This document shows, piece after piece, positions 43,824 through 52,469 of a stretch of 64,000 nucleotides of DNA. The notes beneath the pieces are model-generated. The model was not told where the DNA came from. It did no database searches and saw nothing but the letters and a program-made list of their open reading frames with translations. Source of the DNA: Devosia sp. (lineage in GTDB: Bacteria > Pseudomonadota > Alphaproteobacteria > Rhizobiales > Devosiaceae); NCBI RefSeq assembly GCF_025809055.1, contig NZ_CP075529.1, positions 2,343,501 through 2,407,500 of the forward strand, given 5' to 3'. The position numbers and the translations under genes were made by a program. Every line of letters starts with the position of its first letter. Position 1 is the first letter of the stretch.

Positions 43824-43839
43824 GGTCGTTTCTCACACA

Positions 43840-44826
43840 TCAGAAATTTTGTCCGAAACCGGCCGCCCTGGCGCGCTCAAGCGCCATTGTGGCAATGGCC
43901 GTGTCCTGCACGCCGGTCCCGGTCAGGTCCGCGATCGTGATGTCGTCATCTCCACCGCGCCCTGTCGCAGCCCCGGTGACGATGTCGCCGAGTTCGGCAA
44001 AACGGCGTTCGGGGGACACCAGTCCGGCGGCAATGGCGCTGCGCAGTTCACCCAGATCCATAGCCTGCGACTGCCTGTCGGACACATAGCAGTCCGCCAG
44101 AACCAGGGCGGTCGGGTCGATCTCGTTCTTGCCGTGCTGATCCGAGCCCATGGCGGTGACGTGCTGGCCCGGCCGCAGCCAGTCGGCCATCAGGATCGGC
44201 TGTGTCGAGGGCGTCGTCGTCACGATGACATCGGCGCCGGCCACGGCCCGTTCCGCATCCACCTCGACGCGAACAGGCACGCCCGTCTCGCCGGCCAGCC
44301 ATTCCGCCGCTGCCTGTGCCCTTGCCGGATCGCGCGCCCAGACCACCCCCCTGCGGATGGGACGGACAAGGCAAAGTGCCAGAAATTGCAGGCGCGCCTG
44401 CATGCCTGCACCCATGACGCAGACGGCCTCGGCGTTTGCCCGCGACAGATGCTTGGCCGCCACGGCACCGGCAGCCGCCGTACGCACATCGGTGAGATAG
44501 CCATTGTCGAGCAGCAGCGCCTGCAATTGTCCGGTACGGCTCGAGAACACCATCATCAACCCGGAGGTGCTGGGCAGGCCCAATTGGGGATTGTCGAAAA
44601 AGCCGGGAGACACCTTGATGGCAAAGCCATCCAGGCCCGGCACGTAGGCGGTTTTGACATCGACTTCGCCATTGTGGTCGGGAATGGCGAGGCTCAGCAC
44701 CGGCGGCATCGAGACGGTGCCGCCCGCCAGTGCCCAAAACCCATTCTCGACGCAGGCGATGGCCGCGGCATCGAGCGGCATGCACTGGCGCAGTTCGGCT
44801 TCGGTGATGATCCTCACATGCGCCAT
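43840..44826 (-). CDS. eutC: Ornithine cyclodeaminase-like enzyme (EutC, hydroxyectoine utilisation)
   Basis: A 328-residue ornithine cyclodeaminase/mu-crystallin-family protein with the Rossmann turn VMGAGMQARLQ and DADVIVTTT-like GADVIVTTTPSTQPI, plus the family N-terminal dimerisation part (LDAAAIACVENGFWALAGG). EutC is needed, with EutA and EutB, for converting hydroxyectoine-derived intermediates into the ectoine path. The start codon overlaps the eutB stop by one base (TGATG). Confidence 0.9.
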   Translation of the reverse strand: MAHVRIITEAELRQCMPLDAAAIACVENGFWALAGGTVSMPPVLSLAIPDHNGEVDVKTAYVPGLDGFAIKVSPGFFDNPQLGLPSTSGLMMVFSSRTGQLQALLLDNGYLTDVRTAAAGAVAAKHLSRANAEAVCVMGAGMQARLQFLALCLVRPIRRGVVWARDPARAQAAAEWLAGETGVPVRVEVDAERAVAGADVIVTTTPSTQPILMADWLRPGQHVTAMGSDQHGKNEIDPTALVLADCYVSDRQSQAMDLGELRSAIAAGLVSPERRFAELGDIVTGAATGRGGDDDITIADLTGTGVQDTAIATMALERARAAGFGQNF

Positions 44827-45803
44827 CAGCCGGCCCTGCCACTGATGACATGATGGTGCTGGCCCATGTCGATATTGCCGCCGCTGAGGATCAGGCCAAC
44901 AGCGCCCTCGCAGGCCAGCTTTCCGGCCAGAAGCGCGCCAATGCCCACCGCGGCGGCGCCTTCGACCACCTGCCGCTCCTGCCAATAGGCGTGGTGGATC
45001 CCCGCCGCGATCTCGGCTTCGGTGAGCAGGATGGTCTCGTCGACCAGAGCCTGCGTCATGGCAAAGGTGTAGCGATTGGCCAGCCCAATGCCGCCACCGA
45101 GGGAATCTGCGAGCGTCTCCAGTTCCTCGACCTGCAACGGCCGTCCGGCGTCCAGGCTCGCAGCCATGGCGGCCCCGCGCTCCATCGACACGCCGGTCAC
45201 GCGGATCGAGGGATTGACCGCCTTGGCAGCAGCAGCCACCCCCGCGATCAGCCCGCCGCCCGACAGGGGCACCACGAGCTGCGCCAGATCAGGCACCTGC
45301 TCCAAGATTTCGAGCCCCAGCGTGCCCTGCCCGGCGATGACATCGGCATGGTCGAATGGCGGGATCATCGTCATTCCCGTCTCGACCAGCTTGTCGACTT
45401 CTTCCTGCGCATCGTCCTGCGAATGCCCGACGATCCTGACATCGGCGCCAAGCGCCCGGATGCCGTCGACCTTCACCTGCGGCACCAGGTCGGACATGCA
45501 GATGCAGCACCTGATCCCGGCGCGCCGCGCAGCATGGGCCAGGGCGCGGCCGTGATTGCCGGTCGACGCCGCCACCACTCCAGCGGCCTTTTCATCGGCG
45601 CCCAGCCGCGCCACGGCATTGGCGGCGCCGCGCAGTTTGAAGCTGCCGGTGACCTGGAGATGTTCGAGCTTGAGATGCACCGGAACCCCGGCGCGCTGCT
45701 GCAGGCTGGGAGACAGTTTGACCGGCGTGGTGCGGACCGTGGTGGCGATGCGCGACCGCGCCGCCCGAATGTCCTCGATCGGAACCAGCGCGCCGGCCGT
45801 CAT
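44826..45803 (-). CDS. eutB: Threonine dehydratase-like PLP enzyme (EutB, hydroxyectoine utilisation)
   Basis: A 325-residue PLP enzyme of the serine/threonine dehydratase fold. TGSFKLRGAAN carries the PLP lysine (Lys56), STGNHGRALAHAAR the substrate loop and SGGGLIAG the phosphate-binding glycines. It is thought to eliminate water from the hydroxylated intermediate. Stop overlaps the eutC start; start overlaps the eutA stop (ATGA at 45800-45803). The upstream frame is open but has no similarity. Confidence 0.9.
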   Translation of the reverse strand: MTAGALVPIEDIRAARSRIATTVRTTPVKLSPSLQQRAGVPVHLKLEHLQVTGSFKLRGAANAVARLGADEKAAGVVAASTGNHGRALAHAARRAGIRCCICMSDLVPQVKVDGIRALGADVRIVGHSQDDAQEEVDKLVETGMTMIPPFDHADVIAGQGTLGLEILEQVPDLAQLVVPLSGGGLIAGVAAAAKAVNPSIRVTGVSMERGAAMAASLDAGRPLQVEELETLADSLGGGIGLANRYTFAMTQALVDETILLTEAEIAAGIHHAYWQERQVVEGAAAVGIGALLAGKLACEGAVGLILSGGNIDMGQHHHVISGRAG

Positions 45804-46594
45804 GCCGCTCCTCCCGCAGGGATAGCAGGCAGGTCGAGGGAGAACAGGCGTCCCCACTTGCGCGGCCTGTAGGACGCCCGCCCCCCCAGCCTCATCATGG
45901 CCCAAAGACTGGCCTGATTGGACGTGATCACGGGCTTGCCGGTCAGCTTCTCGATTTCGGCTACGACACCGACGGCCGGGAGCGCCGTGCAGGACAGGAA
46001 CAGCGCTTCGGCATCCGTCGAATCCAGCGCCAGGGCGCCCTCGACAATGGACCGGTGGCTCACCCGCGCCATCTCGCGGTCGTCCTCGAGGCCGAAGCAG
46101 CTGAGGCGCGATACGGACAGCCCCCGGGCTTCAAAATAGCCAGCCACCTGTTCGCTGGTCGATTTGATATAGGGCGTCAGAATGGCAATGCGGGCCACAT
46201 TGAGGGCCGACATCGCCAGGAGGGCAGCGCCGGTCGGCGTCACCACCGGCACGCCCGGCCGGCCGCTCTGGATGGCGCCGGTGACCGTGTCGTCGCCGAT
46301 CGTGGCCGAGGCCGAGGTGCAGGAAAAGCAGATGGCTCCAAGTGGCACGCCCGGCACCAGCAGGGCTGCGGCCTCGGTAAGGTGGGGGGCGATGCGCCTG
46401 AGATTTTCCGGCGTGGTGGGATTTTCGAACGGAATTCGCGACGTGTGGACGGCAGTCTTCGCCGGCATCATGCGGCGGAAGTCCCCCTCGGTGGTGAGGT
46501 CGGTGGCCAGCGCGATCAGGCCAAAGCGGGCGTGGTCACGTTCGCCGTCGAGCTGCGGCCTCGAAGTCTGGGTTATCTCGGTTCCCGATGTCAT
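45800..46594 (-). CDS. eutA: Asp/Glu racemase-like protein (EutA, ectoine utilisation)
   Basis: A 264-residue protein of the aspartate/glutamate racemase superfamily (maleate isomerase/arylmalonate decarboxylase group). ICFSCTSAS (Cys92) and LFLSCTALPAV give the paired active-site cysteines, and NQASLWAMMRLGGR closes the barrel. It belongs to EutABC, which open the hydroxyectoine branch. Order and overlaps (ATGA with eutB) match the operons known from Ruegeria and relatives. The exact reaction of EutA in this pathway is not settled. Confidence 0.88.
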   Translation of the reverse strand: MTSGTEITQTSRPQLDGERDHARFGLIALATDLTTEGDFRRMMPAKTAVHTSRIPFENPTTPENLRRIAPHLTEAAALLVPGVPLGAICFSCTSASATIGDDTVTGAIQSGRPGVPVVTPTGAALLAMSALNVARIAILTPYIKSTSEQVAGYFEARGLSVSRLSCFGLEDDREMARVSHRSIVEGALALDSTDAEALFLSCTALPAVGVVAEIEKLTGKPVITSNQASLWAMMRLGGRASYRPRKWGRLFSLDLPAIPAGGAA

Positions 46595-46624
46595 GCGCGG
46601 CCGCCCCTATCCATGCGCCACCGC

Positions 46625-47062
46625 TCAAACGACCAGGACGGGGCATTGCGCCAGACTGGTCACCTTGTGGGAAACGCTGCCGAGCAGGAACCCTTCCACC
46701 GAACCGGCTCCGCGACTGCCAACCACGATCAAATCCGCCTTCTTTTCCCGGGCGAAACTGACAATGGTGCGGGCCGGCTGGCCCGGCTTCACAAAGGCGC
46801 GGACGTCCGCGACGCCCGCCTCGCGCGCCCGGTTCTTTGCGTGGTCGGCAACGGTCTTGGCATGATCGCGCATGATGTCGTCCATGTTCTCCGGATCGGC
46901 CGGCCGCACCATCGAGAACGAGGCTTCAAGCATGGAATGGTGCCGGAATACCGTCAGCACCAGGAGTTGGGCATCGCCGTGCCGGGCGATTTCAATGGCC
47001 TTGTCGAGCCCGCCCTCTGCGCCCTTTGAGCCGTCAAACGGAACCAGAATGGTCTTGAACAC
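46625..47062 (-). CDS. Universal stress protein (TeaD-like)
   Basis: A 145-residue UspA-family protein. ILVPFDGSKGAEGGLDKAIEIA starts the fold and the C-terminal VVGSRGAGSVEGFLLGSVSHKV has the G-x2-G-x9-G-S ATP-binding signature. It lies between the large TRAP subunit gene and eutA. In Halomonas the related TeaD binds ATP and lowers activity of the ectoine TRAP transporter; the same role here is inference from position and family. Confidence 0.92.
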   Translation of the reverse strand: MFKTILVPFDGSKGAEGGLDKAIEIARHGDAQLLVLTVFRHHSMLEASFSMVRPADPENMDDIMRDHAKTVADHAKNRAREAGVADVRAFVKPGQPARTIVSFAREKKADLIVVGSRGAGSVEGFLLGSVSHKVTSLAQCPVLVV

Positions 47063-47071
47063 GGTCGGCTC

Positions 47072-48358
47072 CTATTTGGCGAAGGCCAGGTCCCGCAGGA
47101 ACAGGGCAATCTGCGGGAAGAAGATCAGCGCCACGGACACACCCAGCAGAATGATGATGAAGGGCGGCGTGCCGCGAATGACCTCGATATAGGGGCGCTT
47201 GAACACGGCTATCGCGGTGAAGATATCGCAGCCGAAGGGCGGCGTTGCCGAACCGATCGCCACCTGCAGGGTGATGATCGTGCCCACCAGGACCGGATCG
47301 AGCCCCACCGATTCCACCACAGGCGCGAAGATCGGCACAAGGACAAGGATGACAACGATGGGATCAACGAACATGCAGCCGATGAAGAAGGCGATCGAGA
47401 TGACGAACAGCACGGCTGTCGGCCCCATCTGATCGATACCAATGCCGGCAAGGATTTCCTGCGGGATCTGCGCGAACGAAATCACCCAGGAGAAGGCGGC
47501 CCCTGCCGCAACCAGGATGAACACCACGGCGGTGATCAGGCCGGTGGACTTGGCGGTGTCGTAAACGCCTTTGAGGCTCAGCGTCCGGAAGACAACAACT
47601 TCGAGAATCAGGGCGTAGAGGACGCAGGCGGCCGCAGCCTCGGTCGGGCTGAATACGCCGCCGTAAATGCCGCCGATGATGATCAGCGGAAATCCCATCG
47701 GCCAGAGTGCCTTGCGCAGCGCCGTCAACCGCTCGCGCCAGCTGGCTCGCGGCTCGGTGGGCACATTGTGACGCACGGCGTAGAACCAGGAATAGATCGA
47801 AAACAGCAGCAGGATCAGCAGGCCAGGCCCGACGCCGGCGATGAAAAGTTCGGAAATCGAGGTACTCGATACCACCCCATAGATGATCATGCCGATCGAG
47901 GGGGGAATGAGAAAGGCAATGTCCGAAGCATTGACGATCAGCGCCAGGATGAAGCTGTCGTTGTAACCGGCCTTCTGCATCCGCGGCCGCAGCGGGCCGC
48001 CGATTGCGACAACTGTCGCCTGGGTCGATCCCGAAACCGCGCCGAACATGGTGCAGGCCGCCGCGGTCGATATGGCGAGGCCTCCGCGCAGGTGCCCCAC
48101 GAATGACATGACCAGATCGATCAGCCGCCCCGCCGACTGGCCCCGGGTCATGATGTCAGCGGCAAAGATGAACATGGGAACCGCGATCAGCGACGCGGGG
48201 CGGATGCCGGCCATCATCTGCTGGACCATGGTTTCCATCTGGTCGAGGCCCCCGAACAGGGTCAGGAACCCGACCGCCGCCCCGACCAGCAGCGGAATCA
48301 TCATCGGAAAGCCGAGAAGCAGCAATACGATCATGATGGAAAAGATCAAAATGGCCAT
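47072..48358 (-). CDS. uehC: TRAP transporter large permease (UehC/TeaC/DctM type)
   Basis: A 428-residue membrane protein with 11-12 helices and the DctM signatures (GAVSGSTQATVVAIGGPLRPRM in two parts, and LIPPSIGMIIYGVVS). It is the ion-coupled subunit of a tripartite transporter for ectoine and hydroxyectoine. Starts 9 bp after the small subunit stop and is followed by the universal stress protein gene after 9 bp. The usp next to it supports the ectoine-type assignment. Confidence 0.93.
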   Translation of the reverse strand: MAILIFSIMIVLLLLGFPMMIPLLVGAAVGFLTLFGGLDQMETMVQQMMAGIRPASLIAVPMFIFAADIMTRGQSAGRLIDLVMSFVGHLRGGLAISTAAACTMFGAVSGSTQATVVAIGGPLRPRMQKAGYNDSFILALIVNASDIAFLIPPSIGMIIYGVVSSTSISELFIAGVGPGLLILLLFSIYSWFYAVRHNVPTEPRASWRERLTALRKALWPMGFPLIIIGGIYGGVFSPTEAAAACVLYALILEVVVFRTLSLKGVYDTAKSTGLITAVVFILVAAGAAFSWVISFAQIPQEILAGIGIDQMGPTAVLFVISIAFFIGCMFVDPIVVILVLVPIFAPVVESVGLDPVLVGTIITLQVAIGSATPPFGCDIFTAIAVFKRPYIEVIRGTPPFIIILLGVSVALIFFPQIALFLRDLAFAK

Positions 48359-48367
48359 GATACGTCC

Positions 48368-48985
48368 TCAGATCTCGACTTCCGACTCGTCATAGCCCTC
48401 GAGCACATTGGTCGAGAGATAGATGTCTTTTTCCCGAATGTTCTTTATGGCCGTCAGCAGATACTGCAGACCGGTCATGAAAAACCCGGCCGGTACCCAG
48501 AGAAATATTGTCCATACCGGTATCTGCAGCGCTGGCAGAACCCGCCCGCGGCCGAAGAGGGTGAGGATGTATTGCGTTGCATACCAGGCGAGCCCGAACA
48601 TCAGCAGCGCCGTGATGAGCGACATGGCCACCATCAGCGCCTTGCGCAATCGCGAGGGCAATCCATCATAGATTGCCGACATCCGGATATGCCGGCCGTG
48701 ACGCGCTGCGTAGCTGATGCCGGCGAAGGTGATGAGGATGATGAGGATGCGGTTCAGCTCTTCGGAAAAGAAGATGCTGTTCCGGAACACGAACCGCCCA
48801 AGCACATTTGCGATCGTATTGGCCGCCATGAGCAGGACGCCGGTCGCCAGCAGCACCGATTCGATCCGGCAGATGGCGACATCGATGATGCCGAGCACCC
48901 CGGGAAGCGTCGAGCGATAGCCGGAGAGGTCGCTCTGCTCGGTTACCGGGCCGGTCGGCGTGGCTGGCGGTGGTGCATCGGTCAA
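48368..48985 (-). CDS. uehB: TRAP transporter small permease (UehB/TeaB/DctQ type)
   Basis: A 205-residue membrane protein with four helices (ESVLLATGVLLMAANTIANV, RILIILITFAGISYAARHG, KALMVAMSLITALLMFGLAW and VWTIFLWVPAGFFMTG). The EELNR motif before helix 2 is typical of DctQ. About 25 Pro/Thr-rich residues precede the first helix. It joins the large subunit in the inner membrane. Lies 64 bp after the binding protein and 9 bp before the large subunit gene. Confidence 0.93.
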   Translation of the reverse strand: MTDAPPPATPTGPVTEQSDLSGYRSTLPGVLGIIDVAICRIESVLLATGVLLMAANTIANVLGRFVFRNSIFFSEELNRILIILITFAGISYAARHGRHIRMSAIYDGLPSRLRKALMVAMSLITALLMFGLAWYATQYILTLFGRGRVLPALQIPVWTIFLWVPAGFFMTGLQYLLTAIKNIREKDIYLSTNVLEGYDESEVEI

Positions 48986-49018
48986 GGTCTGTCCCCGATC
49001 AGGTTGAACCGCAGAAGC

Positions 49019-49043
49019 GGGGCGCGGATGACCTCCGCGCCCC
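49019..49043 (-). terminator. Stem-loop between uehA and uehB
   Basis: GGGGCGCGGA and TCCGCGCCCC form a perfect 10-bp stem with a 5-base loop, just after the uehA stop on the minus strand. No strong T-run follows in that direction, so partial termination or message protection that raises the binding-protein level over the permeases is likely. Confidence 0.6.
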
Positions 49044-49049
49044 TTTTGG

Positions 49050-50069
49050 CTAGTTCGCCACGGCAGCCAGATCGGCCTTCATCTGGTCGAGAATGGCCTT
49101 GCCGCTGTCACCGGTCATGTCGATGAAGGCGGCCTCGACGGAGGCTGCGGAGTCCATGAAGGGCTGCCGCTGCTCGTCGGTCAGCACCGTGACGGTCATG
49201 TCGGGCTTGGCAGCCATGACCTTGTCGATCGATTCCTGGTGCAGGCCCTGCTGGTATTCGAGGATGTGATCGAAGGCCGCGTCGATCGCCGCCTGGATCA
49301 TGGCCTGGTCTTCGGGCGAAAGGCCCGCGAAGAAGTCGCTATTGGCCATGACCGCCGTGGTGAAATTATTGTGGCCGGCGCAGGTGATGTAGTCCGTCAC
49401 CTCATACATCTTGGTCGACTCGATGAAGAACATCGGGTTTTCCTGGCCCTGGATGATGTTGGTCTGCAGCCCGCCATAGACTTCGCCCCACGCAAGCGGC
49501 GTGGGCGTTGCACCAAATGCCTTGTAGCTTTCAACGAGCAGCGGATTGGTCATGACGCGGAACTTGACCTCGTTGAGGTCAGCCGGAGACGCGACCGGCC
49601 CCTTGGTGGTCATGCAGACCTCGCCTTCGGGGAACATGGTCAGCAGTTCGAGCCCCTGTTCGGCATAGAGTTCGGGGAACATCTCGTTGATGGCGACCGA
49701 ATTGCGGAAGAAGGCGTTGAGGGCCTCCTGATCCTTGGGCAGCAGATAGGGGACAAAAAAGACCTGGGCCTCGGGGATCAGCGCGCCGGTGAAGCCCGGA
49801 GACTGGTCAACAAATTGCAGGATACCATCCTGGGTCTGCTCCATGATGTCGGCCGACTCGCCAAGCGTCCCATAGGGAAACAGCTGGATCTCATGGTCGG
49901 AATTGGCTTCAACCTCTTCCTTGAACTTCTGGGCAAACACGCCCTGCACTTCGTCGAGCGCCTCCTCGAATGCGTAGCGCCAGGTATCGGCCACCGCCGA
50001 GCTGGTCCCTGCCGCCATCAGCGCAATAGCGGCAACACCACCCGTCCAGTACTTCTTGGTCGTTGTCAT
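49050..50069 (-). CDS. uehA: TRAP transporter ectoine-binding protein (UehA/TeaA/DctP type)
   Basis: A 339-residue periplasmic binding protein with a signal peptide (WTGGVAAIALMAAGTSSAVA, cut before DTWRYAFEE) and the DctP fold. TWRYAFEE, GLELLTMFPEGEVCMTT and WGEVYGGLQTNIIQGQENP are close to known ectoine-binding TRAP proteins (TeaA, UehA). It captures ectoine and hydroxyectoine for UehB/UehC. Chosen start 50069 gives a proper signal peptide, with GGGAGATG upstream; upstream frame is open but unlike the family. Confidence 0.93.
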   Translation of the reverse strand: MTTTKKYWTGGVAAIALMAAGTSSAVADTWRYAFEEALDEVQGVFAQKFKEEVEANSDHEIQLFPYGTLGESADIMEQTQDGILQFVDQSPGFTGALIPEAQVFFVPYLLPKDQEALNAFFRNSVAINEMFPELYAEQGLELLTMFPEGEVCMTTKGPVASPADLNEVKFRVMTNPLLVESYKAFGATPTPLAWGEVYGGLQTNIIQGQENPMFFIESTKMYEVTDYITCAGHNNFTTAVMANSDFFAGLSPEDQAMIQAAIDAAFDHILEYQQGLHQESIDKVMAAKPDMTVTVLTDEQRQPFMDSAASVEAAFIDMTGDSGKAILDQMKADLAAVAN

Positions 50070-50409
50070 GAGATCGCATCTCCCTTGTGTCTCAGCGTCC
50101 GGCGGCGCCTGCACGCGCCTGGCCGGTACAGCCAGCAATAAGCGTGAACTGCGCCTGGCGCGGCTCAACGGATCCATGCGGCAAGGCCGGTCAACGTGCG
50201 ACCCCACCCCAAAGAGCCGGCGGGACAATCAGGTCCGTCGCCGACTGGCAGTCCTCGTCGAAACCAGCACAAATTGAACTGCTGGCCCCAGATTGTTCTG
50301 ACTTGGACAGCGTGAAACAGGGATAATTGAGAGTCAATGCGATTATTAAATCATGACAATTTGCTTTGGCCATCGACTCGCAATCGACCGCACCACTCGC
50401 CCGCGCGCT
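50070..50409 (-). promoter_or_regulatory. Intergenic region before uehA (expected EnuR control region)
   Basis: No gene is supported in these 340 bp between enuR and uehA. The AT-rich part at 50300-50365 includes GACTTGGACAG, GGATAATTGAGAGTCAATG and ATTATTAAATCATGACAATT, giving possible -35-like TTGACT and TTGTCA elements on the minus strand. GACTTG also occurs twice, in the other strand orientation, before enuR. This is where a promoter for the uehABC-usp-eutABC-doeAB operon and an EnuR site should lie. Confidence 0.5.
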
Positions 50410-51798
50410 TCAGATCGTCAGCAGAGCCGGCTCGGGGCGACTGCGCGCGAGGCGGGACAAGACTTTGAGGCCCAGTTCCAGTTCATCCACCGTGGCGGCG
50501 CCCAGGCAGATACGGACGCCCGCATGGGGAGAGCCGCGCTCGATGGCAAAGGACCCGCCCGGAGCCACCGCTACCCCGTGCAGACGCGCATGGGCAACAA
50601 AATCGTCTTCGCTCCAGGGGGCGGGAATGGGCATCCAGACATGCATGCCGCTCGGACTTGAACGAATTGGCATGTCCTGCAGCAACCGCCGCGCCCGGAT
50701 GTTGCGGTCCTCCAGCGCGTCGCGCTGCCAGGCCACGAAGCGCTCGGCCGTGCCATCCATGATCCAGCGGGAACTGATCTCCGCCATGAGGGGCGTCACC
50801 GACCAATTGGTCACCAGATGACGGTTGGCGGCAGCCGACTCATAGGTTTCGGGCACGACCAGAAACCCCATGCGAATTCCCGGCATGAGGCACTTCGACA
50901 GGGAGGTGAAATAGAACGTGCGCTCGGGAGCCAGGGTCACGACCGGATCCGGACGGGCAGGATGGAGCGGTCCCCACGCATCGTTTTCGACGATGACCAG
51001 ATTGTACCGGCGCGCAATGTCCACGATCTGCTCACGGCGCTGGCGGCTCATCACCAGGGCGCGCGGATTGAGCCCGGTGGGCATCAGATAGATGAGTTTC
51101 GGCGCCCAGAGCTGGCAGGCCCGCTCGAGTGCCTCGGGCACCATGCCCTGATCGTCCGCCTCGACCCCGCGGGCCCGCACCCCAAGATAGTCCGCCAGCG
51201 GCTTGAGGGTGTGGTGGGTCAGATCCTCGGTCAGCATCAGGTCGCCGTGGCTCATGCCGGTCATCAGCGCGATGGACATGGCCGAGGTGCTGCCATTGGT
51301 GAGCAGGACACCCTGATTGGCCACATCGACACCGCATGTGCTGAGCCACCTGAGCGCCGCCGGCCGGCAATTGTGCCAGGCCACCGAAGGCCGGAATGAC
51401 GACACCACGCTGGCCGGGAGCTTCTCGCCCAGGTCCCGCAACATGCGCCGCATAGCCTGGTCGTGCAGGTCGTCAAAAACCGGCTTCAGCATCGAGCAAT
51501 CGATGATGGCGCCATATTGCCGCTCGGGCAGATAGGGTGTCCGCGTTTCCTCCGGCACGGCGCGGACATAGGTGCCGCGCCCGACCTCGCCCGCGATGAT
51601 CCCGCGCCGGATCAGATCCTCATAGGCGCGGCTCACCGTTTGCACGCTGACCCCGAGATCATATGCCAGTTGCCGGTGCGTCGGCAGCCGATCCCCGGAC
51701 CGCAACTCTCCCGCCCGGACGGCGCTCACCACGCTGTCGGCGAGCGAACGATAGGTGGGGCGGCGCAGGTCCTGACGTTTGGGTGGCCAGATTGTCAT
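50410..51798 (-). CDS. enuR: MocR/GabR-type regulator of ectoine catabolism (EnuR)
   Basis: A 462-residue MocR protein: GntR-type winged HTH (about 14-80; LADSVVSAVRAGELRSGDRLP and THRQLAYDLGVSVQTVSRAYE) joined to an aminotransferase-I fold. The PLP-binding lysine is Lys302 in FTSLSKCLMPG, and MPTGLNPRA and NDAWG are other cofactor contacts. In characterised members PLP and N-acetyl-diaminobutyrate or diaminobutyrate relieve repression of uptake and catabolic genes. It is divergent from the AsnC gene (62-bp gap) and is followed, on the same strand, by the uehABC operon, matching its known association. Confidence 0.92.
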   Translation of the reverse strand: MTIWPPKRQDLRRPTYRSLADSVVSAVRAGELRSGDRLPTHRQLAYDLGVSVQTVSRAYEDLIRRGIIAGEVGRGTYVRAVPEETRTPYLPERQYGAIIDCSMLKPVFDDLHDQAMRRMLRDLGEKLPASVVSSFRPSVAWHNCRPAALRWLSTCGVDVANQGVLLTNGSTSAMSIALMTGMSHGDLMLTEDLTHHTLKPLADYLGVRARGVEADDQGMVPEALERACQLWAPKLIYLMPTGLNPRALVMSRQRREQIVDIARRYNLVIVENDAWGPLHPARPDPVVTLAPERTFYFTSLSKCLMPGIRMGFLVVPETYESAAANRHLVTNWSVTPLMAEISSRWIMDGTAERFVAWQRDALEDRNIRARRLLQDMPIRSSPSGMHVWMPIPAPWSEDDFVAHARLHGVAVAPGGSFAIERGSPHAGVRICLGAATVDELELGLKVLSRLARSRPEPALLTI

Positions 51799-51860
51799 GA
51801 TCTAGTCATGGCAAGTCTCAATACAATTGACAAGTCCGCATCCCTGCCGCACAACGCCGC
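51799..51860. promoter_or_regulatory. Divergent enuR/asnC promoter region with CAAGTC repeats
   Basis: CAAGTC occurs twice in the same orientation at 51812-51817 and 51831-51836, 19 bp apart. MocR regulators often bind direct repeats, so these may form an EnuR autoregulatory site; only a weak case from 62 bp of sequence. Confidence 0.35.
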
Positions 51861-52358
51861 ATGGCCATGCTGAAGCTCGATGATCGCGACATTCGCCTGC
51901 TATCCATCCTTGCTCAGGAAGGCCGCATCTCCAAGACCGAGCTGGCCCGGCGCGTCCACCTCAGCCCTACCCCATGCTGGGAGCGGCTGCAGCGGCTGGA
52001 AAAGGCCGGACTGATTAAGGGTTATCGCGCCGAAATCGCGCTGGCCGGCATTGCTCCGCACGTGACCGTCCTCGTGCTGGCCGAACTCGACAATCACCGC
52101 GCCGAGACCATGACCGCCTTTGAAAGAGCCATCGGGCTCTATGACGAAATCACCCAGTGCTGGGCCCTGGGTGGCGGGTTCGACTACCTCTTTCAGGTGA
52201 TTACCACCGACATCGACGCCTATCAGCGGCTGATCGATGACCTGCTGAGCCGCAAGGCCGGGCTCAGCCGCTATTTCACCTATGTGGTGACCAAGCACAT
52301 CAAAGGCACCGGCGTGCCTCCGCTCGAGCTGCTGCTCGGGGCCCGGGCGAGAGAGTGA
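51861..52358 (+). CDS. Lrp/AsnC-family regulator of ectoine catabolism
   Basis: A 165-residue Lrp/AsnC protein: HTH at 5-50 (LDDRDIRLLSILAQEGRISK, TELARRVHLSPTPCWERLQRLE) and RAM domain with the family's VTVLVLAELDNHR and DEITQCWALGGGFDYLFQVITTDIDAYQRLI strands. It is the AsnC/DoeX-type protein present in most ectoine catabolic clusters (also called asnR). It is the first gene of the plus-strand asnC-ssd-doeD transcript. Imperfect repeats spaced by three DNA turns in front of the next gene are its likely binding sites. Confidence 0.9.
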   Translation: MAMLKLDDRDIRLLSILAQEGRISKTELARRVHLSPTPCWERLQRLEKAGLIKGYRAEIALAGIAPHVTVLVLAELDNHRAETMTAFERAIGLYDEITQCWALGGGFDYLFQVITTDIDAYQRLIDDLLSRKAGLSRYFTYVVTKHIKGTGVPPLELLLGARARE

Positions 52359-52377
52359 CTGCCAGCGCGGGCGCAAA

Positions 52378-52424
52378 CAGAGAAATTCTCTGCCAGCCGC
52401 CGCCTGTTCAGAAACATTCTCTGC
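52378..52424 (+). promoter_or_regulatory. Candidate Lrp/AsnC sites upstream of the semialdehyde dehydrogenase gene
   Basis: CAGAGAAATTCTCTGC (52378-52393) and CAGAAACATTCTCTGC (52409-52424) agree at 14 of 16 positions and start 31 bp apart. The first is a perfect palindrome CAGAGAA-A-TTCTCTG. The spacing equals three helical turns, as expected for octameric AsnC-type proteins. They lie 46-92 bp before the ssd start. Confidence 0.6.
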
Positions 52425-52469
52425 GCACCCGGCACTAGCCTGACACCATCCGCGGACCGAGGTGCAGGC

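Noticed and set aside
51827..51832. TTGACA as the -35 box of asnC
   Set aside because: The -10 box would fall on or past the start codon at 51861, so it cannot serve an ordinary asnC transcript.
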